The position numbers and the translations under genes were made by a program. The notes under the pieces are model-generated. The model searched no databases. It worked only from the letters and a program-made list of their open reading frames with translations, and had not been told where the DNA came from. This document shows positions 1-6,274 of a stretch of DNA of 27,792 bases, in pieces. Numbering within the stretch: position 1 is the first letter of the stretch; the number at the start of each line of letters is the position of its first letter. The DNA comes from a virus: the IMG/VR virus record IMGVR_UViG_3300036785_000740, positions 1 through 27,792 of that record; one strand, written 5' to 3'.

Positions 1-1
1 C

Positions 2-436
2 TACGAGGGCTGGCACGCCGCCTACCCCGGTGTCAGGAGGTGGGGCGCCGGGGTCAAGCGCTCCTGCTGGAGCAAGGGCTACGTCGAGACCCTGTGGGGG
101 CGCAAGCGTCGCCTGCCCGAGATCCTCTCCAGCGACTGGAAGGAACGGAGCTACGCCGAGCGCCAGGCCGTCAACCACCCCATCCAGGGCACCGCCGCCG
201 ACATCGCCAAGGTGGCCCTGGTGGAAGTCCATAGGGTACTACGTCCCTTTGATGCCGTTATCACCCTTCAGGTCCACGACGAGTTTGTCATCGAGTGCGC
301 CAAGCGCCAGGTGGACGACGTCCTACCCTTGATCAAGACAGCCATGGAGGACATCCAGCTAGAGGGACGCCCGGTCCTGGACGTGCCCCTGGAGGTCAAC
401 ATCGGCGTGGGCATGAATTGGTCGGAGGCTAAATAG
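2..436 (+). CDS. polA: DNA polymerase I (family A), C-terminal part, cut by window edge
   Basis: This is the C-terminal 144 residues of a family-A DNA polymerase, which extends the primer strand at the phage replication fork. The frame is open from base 2 to a TAG stop, and the start lies outside the window. The fingers/palm signatures are clear: GYVETLWGRKRRLPEI, then AVNHPIQGTAADI, then motif C, LQVHDEFVIE, whose His-Asp-Glu holds a catalytic carboxylate. These belong to the polymerase domain; any 3'-5' exonuclease domain would be upstream. The next gene begins two bases after the stop, and RecA and two resolvase genes follow, so this is the end of a replication/recombination operon. The family call is secure. 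Whether the complete protein is intact cannot be judged here. Confidence 0.95.
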   Translation, partial: YEGWHAAYPGVRRWGAGVKRSCWSKGYVETLWGRKRRLPEILSSDWKERSYAERQAVNHPIQGTAADIAKVALVEVHRVLRPFDAVITLQVHDEFVIECAKRQVDDVLPLIKTAMEDIQLEGRPVLDVPLEVNIGVGMNWSEAK

Positions 437-438
437 CG

Positions 439-945
439 ATGTCGGATGTCAGTTGGTGGGAGCGGCAGCTTTCTCGGGCAGTACCCCAACGCCCGGCGGC
501 GCCAGTACCACGGTCCCAGCCCGTGGCCTACCCCCAGAAGGCGGTCCGTTGGCAGCCCCAGTACCCCCCGACCGGTCCTCGCGGTGAAGCGGCGGGGGTG
601 GACCAGCCGGGGAGCGAGTCGGACGATAACTGGCACCAGGTGAGGAGGCAAGGATTTTTGTCCAAGGCCCCCTCCAGCGTGGGCAAGGACGGGCACTGCC
701 CCGGCTGTGGGGGCAACAACTACTTCCAACGCAAGATCGGCCAGTTGGAGGCGGCTCCCCTCTGCACTGAGTGTGGGTACAACGGCGAGCACTTCACCCA
801 GAGCGGCACCCTGCTGAGTGCGGTGGGGATGAAGTCGTCTGGGCCGACCCAGTTCGCTCGCAGCGACAACCCCGGGGCTGAGAGCCGCTTCAGCGTCGAT
901 CCCAGCGTCAACAGCACCGACTTCAGTTGGAGCAACGTGAGGTGA
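439..945 (+). CDS. Zinc-ribbon phage protein of unknown role
   Basis: A 168-residue protein that I cannot assign to a function. The N-terminal ~75 residues are rich in Pro, Gln and Arg and look disordered. The middle holds a likely zinc ribbon, CPGCGGNNYF followed by LCTECGYNGE, i.e. two CxxC knuckles about 22 residues apart. The C-terminal ~50 residues are Ser/Asn-rich. The ATG start has GGAGG about 10 bases upstream, inside the polymerase gene's last codons. Its position just after the polymerase suggests a nucleic-acid-related accessory role, but that is inference only. Confidence 0.8.
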   Translation: MSDVSWWERQLSRAVPQRPAAPVPRSQPVAYPQKAVRWQPQYPPTGPRGEAAGVDQPGSESDDNWHQVRRQGFLSKAPSSVGKDGHCPGCGGNNYFQRKIGQLEAAPLCTECGYNGEHFTQSGTLLSAVGMKSSGPTQFARSDNPGAESRFSVDPSVNSTDFSWSNVR

Positions 946-1364
946 AACTCGCCAGACTGTGCCCACGACCATCCTGGTCATATATCAAGAGCCTCGTCAC
1001 CAGCTATAGCCACGGACCAGTACATGGACGAAGAGACCCAGCTACCTCAGCAGAAGCGGAAGAGGAGCTTGGTGAGGGACGATCAACGGGTCGCGTCGAG
1101 GCGGCACGGCTGCTTTGGGAGCATTGGGGGGAATGGGTAGATGGCCGCAAACTGGAGGATGTTGGCGGTTCCGAGGGTCGTAGAAGGCAACGAGAAGTAC
1201 GCATCGCCTTAGAAGCCAGCAGCGACTACACCGTAAACAGACGGTCAGCAGGGGGTGGACCGTGGCAATACCGGATGTGGTGCCAGCACGAAGGAGGAAA
1301 TAAGTGCCAGGAGGTAAAGACCCAGGACCATCCATCAAAAAGGTGGATTCTTACGAGGCCCTGA
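942..1364 (+). CDS. Possible small basic protein (weakly supported)
   Basis: A 140-residue open frame starting at GTG, whose GTGA overlaps the previous stop by 4 bases, the coupling used throughout this operon; GGAG lies about 9 bases upstream. Against it, third-position GC is lower than in neighbouring genes, the sequence has no recognisable domain, and the end overlaps the next gene by about 60 bases. The middle (VEAARLLWEHWGEWVDG) could form a helix. If this is not a gene, 946-1303 is a ~360-base non-coding gap in which I see no RNA gene or clear terminator. Confidence 0.4.
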   Translation: MKLARLCPRPSWSYIKSLVTSYSHGPVHGRRDPATSAEAEEELGEGRSTGRVEAARLLWEHWGEWVDGRKLEDVGGSEGRRRQREVRIALEASSDYTVNRRSAGGGPWQYRMWCQHEGGNKCQEVKTQDHPSKRWILTRP

Positions 1365-1555
1365 AGGACAAGGGTTTTAGCAAGAGCAAGGCGGCTGCCA
1401 TCTCCAACGCCCAGGCCCAGGGCAAGGGCAGGCGTCACGCCATGGGCGAGAAGGCGGCTGAGACCCGTGAGTCCGACCGCAAGCCCATCTCCAAGACGGG
1501 TGAAGCCAAGCCGACCAAAAGCCGCTACAACAAGCCCGAGAACAGAGGGAAGTGA
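1304..1555 (+). CDS. Small basic KGxSKxKAAxI-type protein
   Basis: An 83-residue, strongly basic protein of unknown molecular function. The N-terminus, GPSIKKVDSYEALKDKG, runs into FSKSKAAAISNAQA. This pattern (GPSIK, then YEALxxKG, then SKxKAAxIxNA) recurs in short actinobacterial and actinophage proteins. The rest is Lys/Arg/Gly-rich and probably disordered. The GTG start has a perfect Shine-Dalgarno, AAGGAGG, with a good spacer, which decides the start. It overlaps the next tiny gene as TGATG. The charge suggests nucleic-acid binding, which is inference. Confidence 0.85.
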   Translation: MPGGKDPGPSIKKVDSYEALKDKGFSKSKAAAISNAQAQGKGRRHAMGEKAAETRESDRKPISKTGEAKPTKSRYNKPENRGK

Positions 1556-1686
1556 TGGCCGAAAAGAAGACGCCGTTCGGGGGCAAGAAGGCCGCACCGT
1601 TCGGTAGCAAGCAGGGGGCCAAGGAGGACACCAGGGCCAAGAAGGCCACCACACCCAAGAAGATCCCCAGTCAGAAGAGGAAGTAG
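1555..1686 (+). CDS. Tiny Lys-rich protein (43 residues)
   Basis: A 43-residue protein, almost a quarter lysine, starting MAEKKTPFGGKKAAPFGS and ending SQKRK. It contains the internal near-repeat PFGGKK / PFGSKQ. The ATG overlaps the preceding stop (TGATG), AGAGGGAAG sits just upstream, and its TAG shares one base with the GTG of recA, so translation is probably coupled on both sides. The composition resembles small DNA- or RNA-binding tails. No family is recognised, and the function is unknown. Confidence 0.7.
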   Translation: MAEKKTPFGGKKAAPFGSKQGAKEDTRAKKATTPKKIPSQKRK

Positions 1687-2783
1687 TGCCATCGACCAAG
1701 GTCGACACCATCACCACGGTGATGGCCGAGATCAACAAGGAATTGGGGCCGGAGACGGTGATCTGGGGGAGCCAGATCCGGTACTCGGACCTGCCCCGAA
1801 TCTCCTCGGGCAGCTACGCCCTGGACGTGGCCCTGGGGGGTGGCTGGCAGACCAACGCCTGGCACGAGCTATACGGCGACGAGTCGAGCGGCAAGACCAC
1901 CGTCATCCTGAAGACCATCGCCACCCAGCAGGCCCTGAACCCCGACTACACCACCTTCTGGGTCGCCGCCGAGGAGTTCGTGCCTCAGTGGGCCACAGAC
2001 CTGGGCTGCGACACCGACCGGATCCTGGTCATGCAGACCAACATCCTAGAGGAGGCCACCAACGCCGCCATCCGGGTACTGGAGACCAGGACGGTAGACG
2101 CCCTGGTCATCGACAGCCTCCCAGCCCTCTCACCGGTAACCGAGTCGGAGGGCACGATGGACGATCAGCAGATCGCCCTGGTGGCCCGGTTGCTGCCCAA
2201 GTTCTTCCGCAAGGCGTACACCGCCATGAAGCGCTCCCTGGTGGAGGACGACCGGACGGTGACCTGCTTCATGGTCAACCAGTGGCGGGAGCGCCCGAAC
2301 ATGCCCTTCGGTGACCCCCGCATAACCCCAGGTGGGAGGGCCAAGAACTACTGGTTCACATCCAGGGTCGAGTTGAAAAGAGACAGTTGGCTCACTGAGG
2401 GTGACCGGAAGAACGAGCGGAAGGTCGGTCTCACCATCAAGGCCCTGACCAAGAAGAACAAGAGCTTCCCGCCCGAGCGGGTGGCCGTGTTCGACTTCTA
2501 CTTCGACCACAACGAGATCGGGATCTCACCGGGGGACTACGACCGGGCGAAGGAGTTGGTCACGCTGGCCCTGCTCTTGGACCTGATCAAGGTCAAGAGC
2601 AGCTACTACAGCCTGGGGGACGAGACCTGGCACGGCCGAACCGCCCTGGAAGAGCAGATCAGATGGGACTTGACACTCCAGGAGAGGCTGCGAGATGCTA
2701 TACGAGATCAAGTCACGAAGGGTAAGCGTCCTGAGGAGTCCCGCCCCTCACCACGGCACCTGGAGAGGGTGAAGACGCCGTGA
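1686..2783 (+). CDS. recA: RecA-type recombinase
   Basis: A 365-residue ATP-dependent strand-exchange protein that would coat ssDNA and drive homologous recombination of phage DNA. Walker A is YGDESSGKTT (residues ~63-72), Walker B is VDALVIDS (~138-144), and the AAEEF stretch near residue 96 matches the RecA catalytic-glutamate region. MVNQWRERPNMPFGDP followed by TPGGRAKNY matches the region after loop L2 in bacterial RecA. The length is close to that of cellular RecA (about 350). The GTG start is preceded by AGAGGAAG and overlaps the upstream stop by one base. A GTGA overlap links it to the resolvase-like gene downstream. The C-terminal ~25 residues are basic. UvsX would be an alternative name, but the motifs favour RecA. 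Confidence 0.93.
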   Translation: MPSTKVDTITTVMAEINKELGPETVIWGSQIRYSDLPRISSGSYALDVALGGGWQTNAWHELYGDESSGKTTVILKTIATQQALNPDYTTFWVAAEEFVPQWATDLGCDTDRILVMQTNILEEATNAAIRVLETRTVDALVIDSLPALSPVTESEGTMDDQQIALVARLLPKFFRKAYTAMKRSLVEDDRTVTCFMVNQWRERPNMPFGDPRITPGGRAKNYWFTSRVELKRDSWLTEGDRKNERKVGLTIKALTKKNKSFPPERVAVFDFYFDHNEIGISPGDYDRAKELVTLALLLDLIKVKSSYYSLGDETWHGRTALEEQIRWDLTLQERLRDAIRDQVTKGKRPEESRPSPRHLERVKTP

Positions 2784-3382
2784 GGGTGGGGAAGCGGCTC
2801 CTGCTGAGTCGGCAGCAAGAGACGAAGGGAATGGAGCGGTTTGGAGGTACACGGTCGCCACGTTCTGGTGCGCGTTGGGACCGTCGCAACGACGGTCGTA
2901 CCGACACAGAGCTTGTCGAGTTCAAGCGCACCGACAACCGCAGCACCATCACGCTCCACTACACCGACCTCATCGCCCTCTACCAACATGCCGTGGCAGA
3001 GTCTCGCCTCCCTGTTCTCGTCTTTGAGTTGGGTGGAAGGGAGTGGGTCGTACTCCCAGAACCCGATTACCACGAACTGGTTCTTCATCGACCGTCACCA
3101 GACTCTCCCGGCGATCTACGAACGGGTGTTCCCAAGCTGGTTCGACCACGCCAAGTGCAAAGGGCTGCCCGGAACCCTGTTCTACGCCGAGTACCAGCAC
3201 AACAACTCTCAGGTCAGCGAGGCCAAGTCGGTGTGCCTGGGAACCCACCAGGACCACCCAGGTGTCTGCCCGGTCCTCCAGGAGTGTCTCGACTACGCCA
3301 TAGCGAACGGGGAGAGATACGGCGTCTGGGGCGGAACCAGCGAAAGGGAGCGGCGCCGGATCAAACGCCAGAGGCACCGTGA
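2780..3382 (+). CDS. Holliday junction resolvase-like nuclease (restriction-endonuclease fold); 3' end uncertain
   Basis: The first ~100 residues look like a phage Holliday-junction resolvase or similar endonuclease of the restriction-endonuclease fold. They contain SRQQE near residue 10, FGGTRSPRSGARWDRRNDG (~21-39), then DTELVEFKRT with an E-x-K pair (E47, K49), followed by a helix and LPVLVFEL. The GTG start overlaps the recA stop as GTGA. After residue ~105 the frame stays open to 3382, but that part is Pro/Arg/Gly-rich and reads like the shadow of the WhiB gene in the next frame. No frame contains a stop between about 3060 and 3303, so the domain cannot end where homologues would be expected to. 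A long overlap, a frameshift fusion or an indel are all possible. Confidence 0.75.
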   Translation: MRVGKRLLLSRQQETKGMERFGGTRSPRSGARWDRRNDGRTDTELVEFKRTDNRSTITLHYTDLIALYQHAVAESRLPVLVFELGGREWVVLPEPDYHELVLHRPSPDSPGDLRTGVPKLVRPRQVQRAARNPVLRRVPAQQLSGQRGQVGVPGNPPGPPRCLPGPPGVSRLRHSERGEIRRLGRNQRKGAAPDQTPEAP

Positions 3383-3557
3383 GGCGGCTCTCGCGAACGG
3401 GAACGTCATCTCGATCACATCCGGTCATCGACAAGAACCTGCGGATGCTGCTGGACACGACCAAGCGAGAGACCCGACTCCTTGGGGAGATTCAAAGGTC
3501 CTTCTTGCAGCCTGGCGAGCAGAACGGGCTGCGGAACGACGCACTGCATCCCTCTGA
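3033..3557 (+). CDS. WhiB-family Fe-S transcriptional regulator with widened Cys spacing
   Basis: WhiB proteins are actinobacterial [4Fe-4S] regulators that bind the principal sigma factor, and actinophages often carry one. From a GTG at 3033, cysteines fall at residues 42, 68, 79 and 85. The second and third are ten residues apart (VCLGTHQDHPGVCPVLQEC) instead of the usual two. The family turn is complete: YGVWGGTSERERRRIKR. The start is uncertain: GTG 3033 or GTG 3126 could serve, and neither has a good ribosome-binding site. The last ~45 residues lie over the next gene's start and are probably not conserved. The gene overlaps the resolvase-like frame by 350 bases. The family call is firm; the borders are not. 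Confidence 0.85.
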   Translation: MEGSGSYSQNPITTNWFFIDRHQTLPAIYERVFPSWFDHAKCKGLPGTLFYAEYQHNNSQVSEAKSVCLGTHQDHPGVCPVLQECLDYAIANGERYGVWGGTSERERRRIKRQRHREAALANGNVISITSGHRQEPADAAGHDQARDPTPWGDSKVLLAAWRAERAAERRTASL

Positions 3558-4410
3558 GATCGCCCACTCCGACTGGTGCCCCCGGGCCAGCTACTACCGG
3601 ATGAGCGGGGCGATCCCCAGAAACGACGAGCCCAGCCTGCACTGGCAGATGCAGATGATCTTCGATGAGGGCCACGAGATCCACCACAAGTGGCAGAAAA
3701 GGATCTGGGATCTGGGCCGGTTGTGGGGCACGTTTTACTGCGAGAGGTGCCACTACGCCTGGCCCGCCACCGCACCCAGCGAATGCGAGAAGTGCCATGC
3801 CAGGAGAGAGTTCCTGCGCTACCACGAGATCCCCCTCTTCGACCACAAGCTCTCCCTGGTCGGTCATGCCGATGGTGGCGTCGAGGACAGCCTGGTGGAG
3901 ATCAAGAGCGTCGGCCTGGGCACCCTGCGCTTTGAGGCCCTGGATCTCCTCCAGACCCACACCTACAAGCTCAACATCAACGGAAAAAAGAGAGAGTTCA
4001 TCGACTACGACGGCCTGTGGGATTCCATCCGCAGGCCCTTCCCCTCACACGTTCGACAGGGCGACCTCTACTGCTACCTGGCCCACAAGCAAGAGGTGAT
4101 CTTCCTCTACGAGTGCAAGTGGAACCAGAAGGTGAAGGAGATGATCGTCCGGTACCGGGTGGAGCGCATCCAGGATCGGCTAGACCAGTGCAGCAGAGTC
4201 ACGACGGCCCTGGGCGGCGGCACGGTTCCAGAGTGCCCGTTCGGGGGCTGCGCTGATTGTCAACGATACGAGGAGAAGCATGCCGCCAACGGAAGAGTCC
4301 TCGTCCGAAGGGCGACGTCTGACCCGCAGACCACCCCTGAACCTGCACGAAGTGGTGCAGAAAATGGTCAACGGCCAGCGACGCGACGTCTTTACCGATT
4401 TGGGGATTGA
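3379..4410 (+). CDS. Cas4-like PD-(D/E)XK exonuclease with Fe-S cysteines and an inserted zinc ribbon
   Basis: A probable DNA end-processing exonuclease of the RecB/Cas4 superfamily. From the GTG at 3379, a first cysteine occurs in DWCPRASYYR (C67). The nuclease core has LVGHADGG (D165) and LVEIKS (E174, K176), followed by RQGDLYCYLA and FLYECKWN. A cysteine trio closes the protein, ECPFGGCADC (C286, C291, C294). One cysteine in front and three behind is the Cas4/AddB iron-sulfur layout. An extra CxxC pair, FYCERC and ECEKCH (~121-139), looks like an inserted zinc ribbon. Conserved-looking sequence starts near residue 15, so ATG 3445 is an alternative start. The last ~43 residues overlap the next gene and look like shadow. 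It may pair with RecA in recombination. Confidence 0.88.
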   Translation: MRRLSRTGTSSRSHPVIDKNLRMLLDTTKRETRLLGEIQRSFLQPGEQNGLRNDALHPSEIAHSDWCPRASYYRMSGAIPRNDEPSLHWQMQMIFDEGHEIHHKWQKRIWDLGRLWGTFYCERCHYAWPATAPSECEKCHARREFLRYHEIPLFDHKLSLVGHADGGVEDSLVEIKSVGLGTLRFEALDLLQTHTYKLNINGKKREFIDYDGLWDSIRRPFPSHVRQGDLYCYLAHKQEVIFLYECKWNQKVKEMIVRYRVERIQDRLDQCSRVTTALGGGTVPECPFGGCADCQRYEEKHAANGRVLVRRATSDPQTTPEPARSGAENGQRPATRRLYRFGD

Positions 4411-4843
4411 GGAGCCAGCGGCACCAGACTTCGGCCCACCCACCCTTGAGACCGACATCGATGACCTGACCGACAAGCAGTTGATGGATCAGTTCGTCAA
4501 GTTCACCCGGTGGACCGATTATTTTCAGAGCCAGCTAGCCATCGAGGAGATTTACGAGCATCATGCTGAGATGGAGGTACGGAAGCTGGAGGGGCTGTAC
4601 CTGACCCGCAACCGGCCGGAGCGGGTGTCGGAAGCCGTCACCTGGGTGCGGGCGCAGATGGAGACCGACCACGACATCCAGACGGCCAGGGACACCCTGA
4701 AGCTGTACTACGCCCGCAGGAAGCTAAAGGGCATGCTGTTTGAGTCAACCGAGCGGGACGCCGCCGTGGTCAGCCGGGAACTGACCAGGCGCAACGACAG
4801 CAAGAGTCCAGGCTACCGACGAGCGGATCGAGGAGCACCATGA
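4280..4843 (+). CDS. Helical phage protein of unknown function
   Basis: A 187-residue protein with a disordered, charged N-terminus (~40 residues) and a long helical remainder. The helical part contains LTDKQLMDQFVKFTRW and, near the end, AAVVSRELTRRN. The ending (an aliphatic stretch followed by SRELTRR) recurs in small helical phage proteins encoded near recombination genes, but I know no established function. The start is well supported: GAGGAGAAGC stands directly before the ATG at 4280, although this places the first 131 bases inside the nuclease frame. It is ATGA-coupled to the next gene. Confidence 0.85.
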   Translation: MPPTEESSSEGRRLTRRPPLNLHEVVQKMVNGQRRDVFTDLGIEEPAAPDFGPPTLETDIDDLTDKQLMDQFVKFTRWTDYFQSQLAIEEIYEHHAEMEVRKLEGLYLTRNRPERVSEAVTWVRAQMETDHDIQTARDTLKLYYARRKLKGMLFESTERDAAVVSRELTRRNDSKSPGYRRADRGAP

Positions 4844-5133
4844 CCCAGAAATATATCCGTGATCATCCGCCACAACCGCCCATCGAGTCGAATTGGCCTC
4901 GCATCGAGTGGCGTGACCGAGAAGGGCCCCAAGATGACTGGGGCTCATGGTGCCTCCTCGATGAGGAGGAGGACTACGAGGACATCACGATCATGGGGTA
5001 CCTGCTAAGTGATTCCGTCGTCATAGTCACCCTGACCGAGGCATCTGGCGCCGAGTGGCAGTACCGCATCGCCCACATGGACGCCGACCGGTGCGAAGAC
5101 TGCGGGGCCCTACTCAGTTCAGAGGCACCATGA
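4840..5133 (+). CDS. Small acidic protein with C-terminal CxxC
   Basis: A 97-residue protein of unknown function. The centre is very acidic (LLDEEEDYEDITIMGY), followed by a beta-rich stretch (SDSVVIVTLTEASGAEWQY) and a CEDC knuckle near the end. The ATG overlaps the preceding stop as ATGA, with GAGGAG just upstream. It heads a row of five small ATGA/GTGA-coupled genes running to 5885, so these are probably translated together. Confidence 0.8.
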   Translation: MTQKYIRDHPPQPPIESNWPRIEWRDREGPQDDWGSWCLLDEEEDYEDITIMGYLLSDSVVIVTLTEASGAEWQYRIAHMDADRCEDCGALLSSEAP

Positions 5134-5291
5134 CCGTCAGGACCAAGGTGGTGGAGGGCAAGGTGCAGGGCCACTTCTCCTTTGAGTGCTCCCAGTGCGG
5201 ACCCTGCGGTGGCAACTACCCCACCGTGGAGGATGCCCACCGGTACGCCGACATTCACACCAAGCTGCCCCACCCGAAGGAGGCGTCATGA
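5130..5291 (+). CDS. Mini zinc-knuckle protein (53 residues)
   Basis: A 53-residue protein with a probable metal knuckle, FECSQCGPCGG, followed by PTVEDAHRYADIHTKLPHP, which supplies histidines. It may fold as a very small treble-clef or ribbon domain. ATGA coupling to the previous stop and AGAGGCACC upstream fix the start. The function is unknown. Similar ~50-residue Cys/His proteins commonly form clusters in actinophage genomes. Confidence 0.75.
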   Translation: MTVRTKVVEGKVQGHFSFECSQCGPCGGNYPTVEDAHRYADIHTKLPHPKEAS

Positions 5292-5452
5292 CCACCGACG
5301 CCGAATATGTGTTCGCTGGCTACATTCGCCACCCTAACGCCTCGCCTGCATCCGAGATATTCCGATGCAAGCTTTGTGGATCTCTGGTTGACGGCTGGGA
5401 CCGTGACCTGCACCAGCAATGGCACACGCACACGGAAGAAGAGAGGTCATGA
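5288..5452 (+). CDS. Mini C2H2 zinc-finger protein (54 residues)
   Basis: A 54-residue protein with a near-classical C2H2 finger: CKLCGSLVDGWDRDLHQQWH, i.e. C-x2-C-x12-H-x3-H. The N-terminal half is probably a beta hairpin. The ATG overlaps the previous stop (ATGA) with GGAGGCGTC just upstream. A DNA- or protein-binding role would fit the fold, but no partner can be named. Confidence 0.8.
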   Translation: MTTDAEYVFAGYIRHPNASPASEIFRCKLCGSLVDGWDRDLHQQWHTHTEEERS

Positions 5453-5724
5453 CCCAGTGCCCAGCGATAGACGACAACGGGTTCCCGATCCTGCCACCGA
5501 TGAAGAAGCGGGACATCATCGAGCGGATCATGACCCAGCACTGGGACATCGCCGCTTGTCGTTGCTGGGTGTGTACCGCTGGACGAGCCACAGGCTGCCG
5601 TCCCCGAGAGAACCATCTGGACCACAACCCTGGGATCCTGAAGCTGCCGCACGTCAAAGTCCCAACCCCACCATGGGAGCTTCGACAGCCAGACGCACCC
5701 CGCAGGATGGACGGGTTCCTGTGA
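5449..5724 (+). CDS. Small Cys-rich protein of unknown function
   Basis: A 91-residue protein coupled by ATGA to the previous gene, with AGAGGTC upstream. It has a likely helix (MKKRDIIERIMTQHWDIAAC) leading into CRCWVCTAGRATGC, which holds four closely spaced cysteines, and then a Pro-rich tail (VPTPPWELRQPDAPRR). Metal binding is likely from the cysteines. I recognise no family. Confidence 0.75.
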   Translation: MTQCPAIDDNGFPILPPMKKRDIIERIMTQHWDIAACRCWVCTAGRATGCRPRENHLDHNPGILKLPHVKVPTPPWELRQPDAPRRMDGFL

Positions 5725-5885
5725 CCGAGTCCCTGCAAGAGGCCATCAACGACGTGATGGGGGCCAACGACCAGGTTCAGCACCTGGTCAGCAACGGACA
5801 CTTCATGAACGGCACCACGACCCTGCTCAAGGCACTCAGCGACCTCGACTGGGCCGTTCGTCAGTTGAGCAGGGAGGCGTCATGA
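5721..5885 (+). CDS. Small helical protein (54 residues)
   Basis: A 54-residue, all-helical protein (TESLQEAINDVMGANDQVQ, then LLKALSDLDWAVRQLS). The GTG start overlaps the previous stop as GTGA, and the stop overlaps the next ATG. It has no cysteines, unlike its neighbours. The amphipathic helices could form a bundle or a binding partner. The function is unknown. Confidence 0.75.
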   Translation: MTESLQEAINDVMGANDQVQHLVSNGHFMNGTTTLLKALSDLDWAVRQLSREAS

Positions 5886-6274
5886 CCACCGATGACACCG
5901 ACATGACCAACGAGGAGTTCGACGCCGCCTTGGCCCACTCTCAGCCAGGCTTCGTACTTCGGGCCGGTCAGAACATCGGAACCCCATTCAATCAGAACAT
6001 CGGAACCCCCTTCATCACCCAGGCCGACCGGGAGCGAGACACCTACAAACCAGATCTCGTGAACCACCCGCCCCACTACGGCCACCATCCCTCCGGGGTC
6101 GAGTGCATCACCATCACCGAGTGGTACAACTTCAACGTCGGCAACGCCATCAAGTACCTGTGGCGGGCCGGTCAGAAGGAAGGCGCCGATCCCGTGGAGG
6201 ATCTGAGGAAGGCAGCGTGGTACGTCAACCGAGAGATCGAGAGGATAGAAAATGCCAACCAGCGAGGAACTTGA
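5882..6274 (+). CDS. DUF3310 family protein
   Basis: A 130-residue protein whose C-terminal ~75 residues match DUF3310, a small phage domain sometimes annotated as nucleotide-kinase-like. Key parts are VNHPPHYGHHPSGVECITI, FNVGNAIKYLWRAGQKEG and LRKAAWYVNREIERI. Biochemical function is not established. The N-terminal ~50 residues are acidic and include an exact repeat, QNIGTPF twice, from a ~24-base tandem duplication (5970-6012). The ATG overlaps the previous stop (ATGA), and the last codons overlap the Acb2-like gene. Confidence 0.9.
   Translation: MTTDDTDMTNEEFDAALAHSQPGFVLRAGQNIGTPFNQNIGTPFITQADRERDTYKPDLVNHPPHYGHHPSGVECITITEWYNFNVGNAIKYLWRAGQKEGADPVEDLRKAAWYVNREIERIENANQRGT

Noticed and set aside
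268-981. Long leftward open frame opposite the polymerase end and zinc-ribbon gene
   Set aside because: It is antisense to two well-supported genes, one of which has clear polymerase motifs, and its protein has no recognisable structure.
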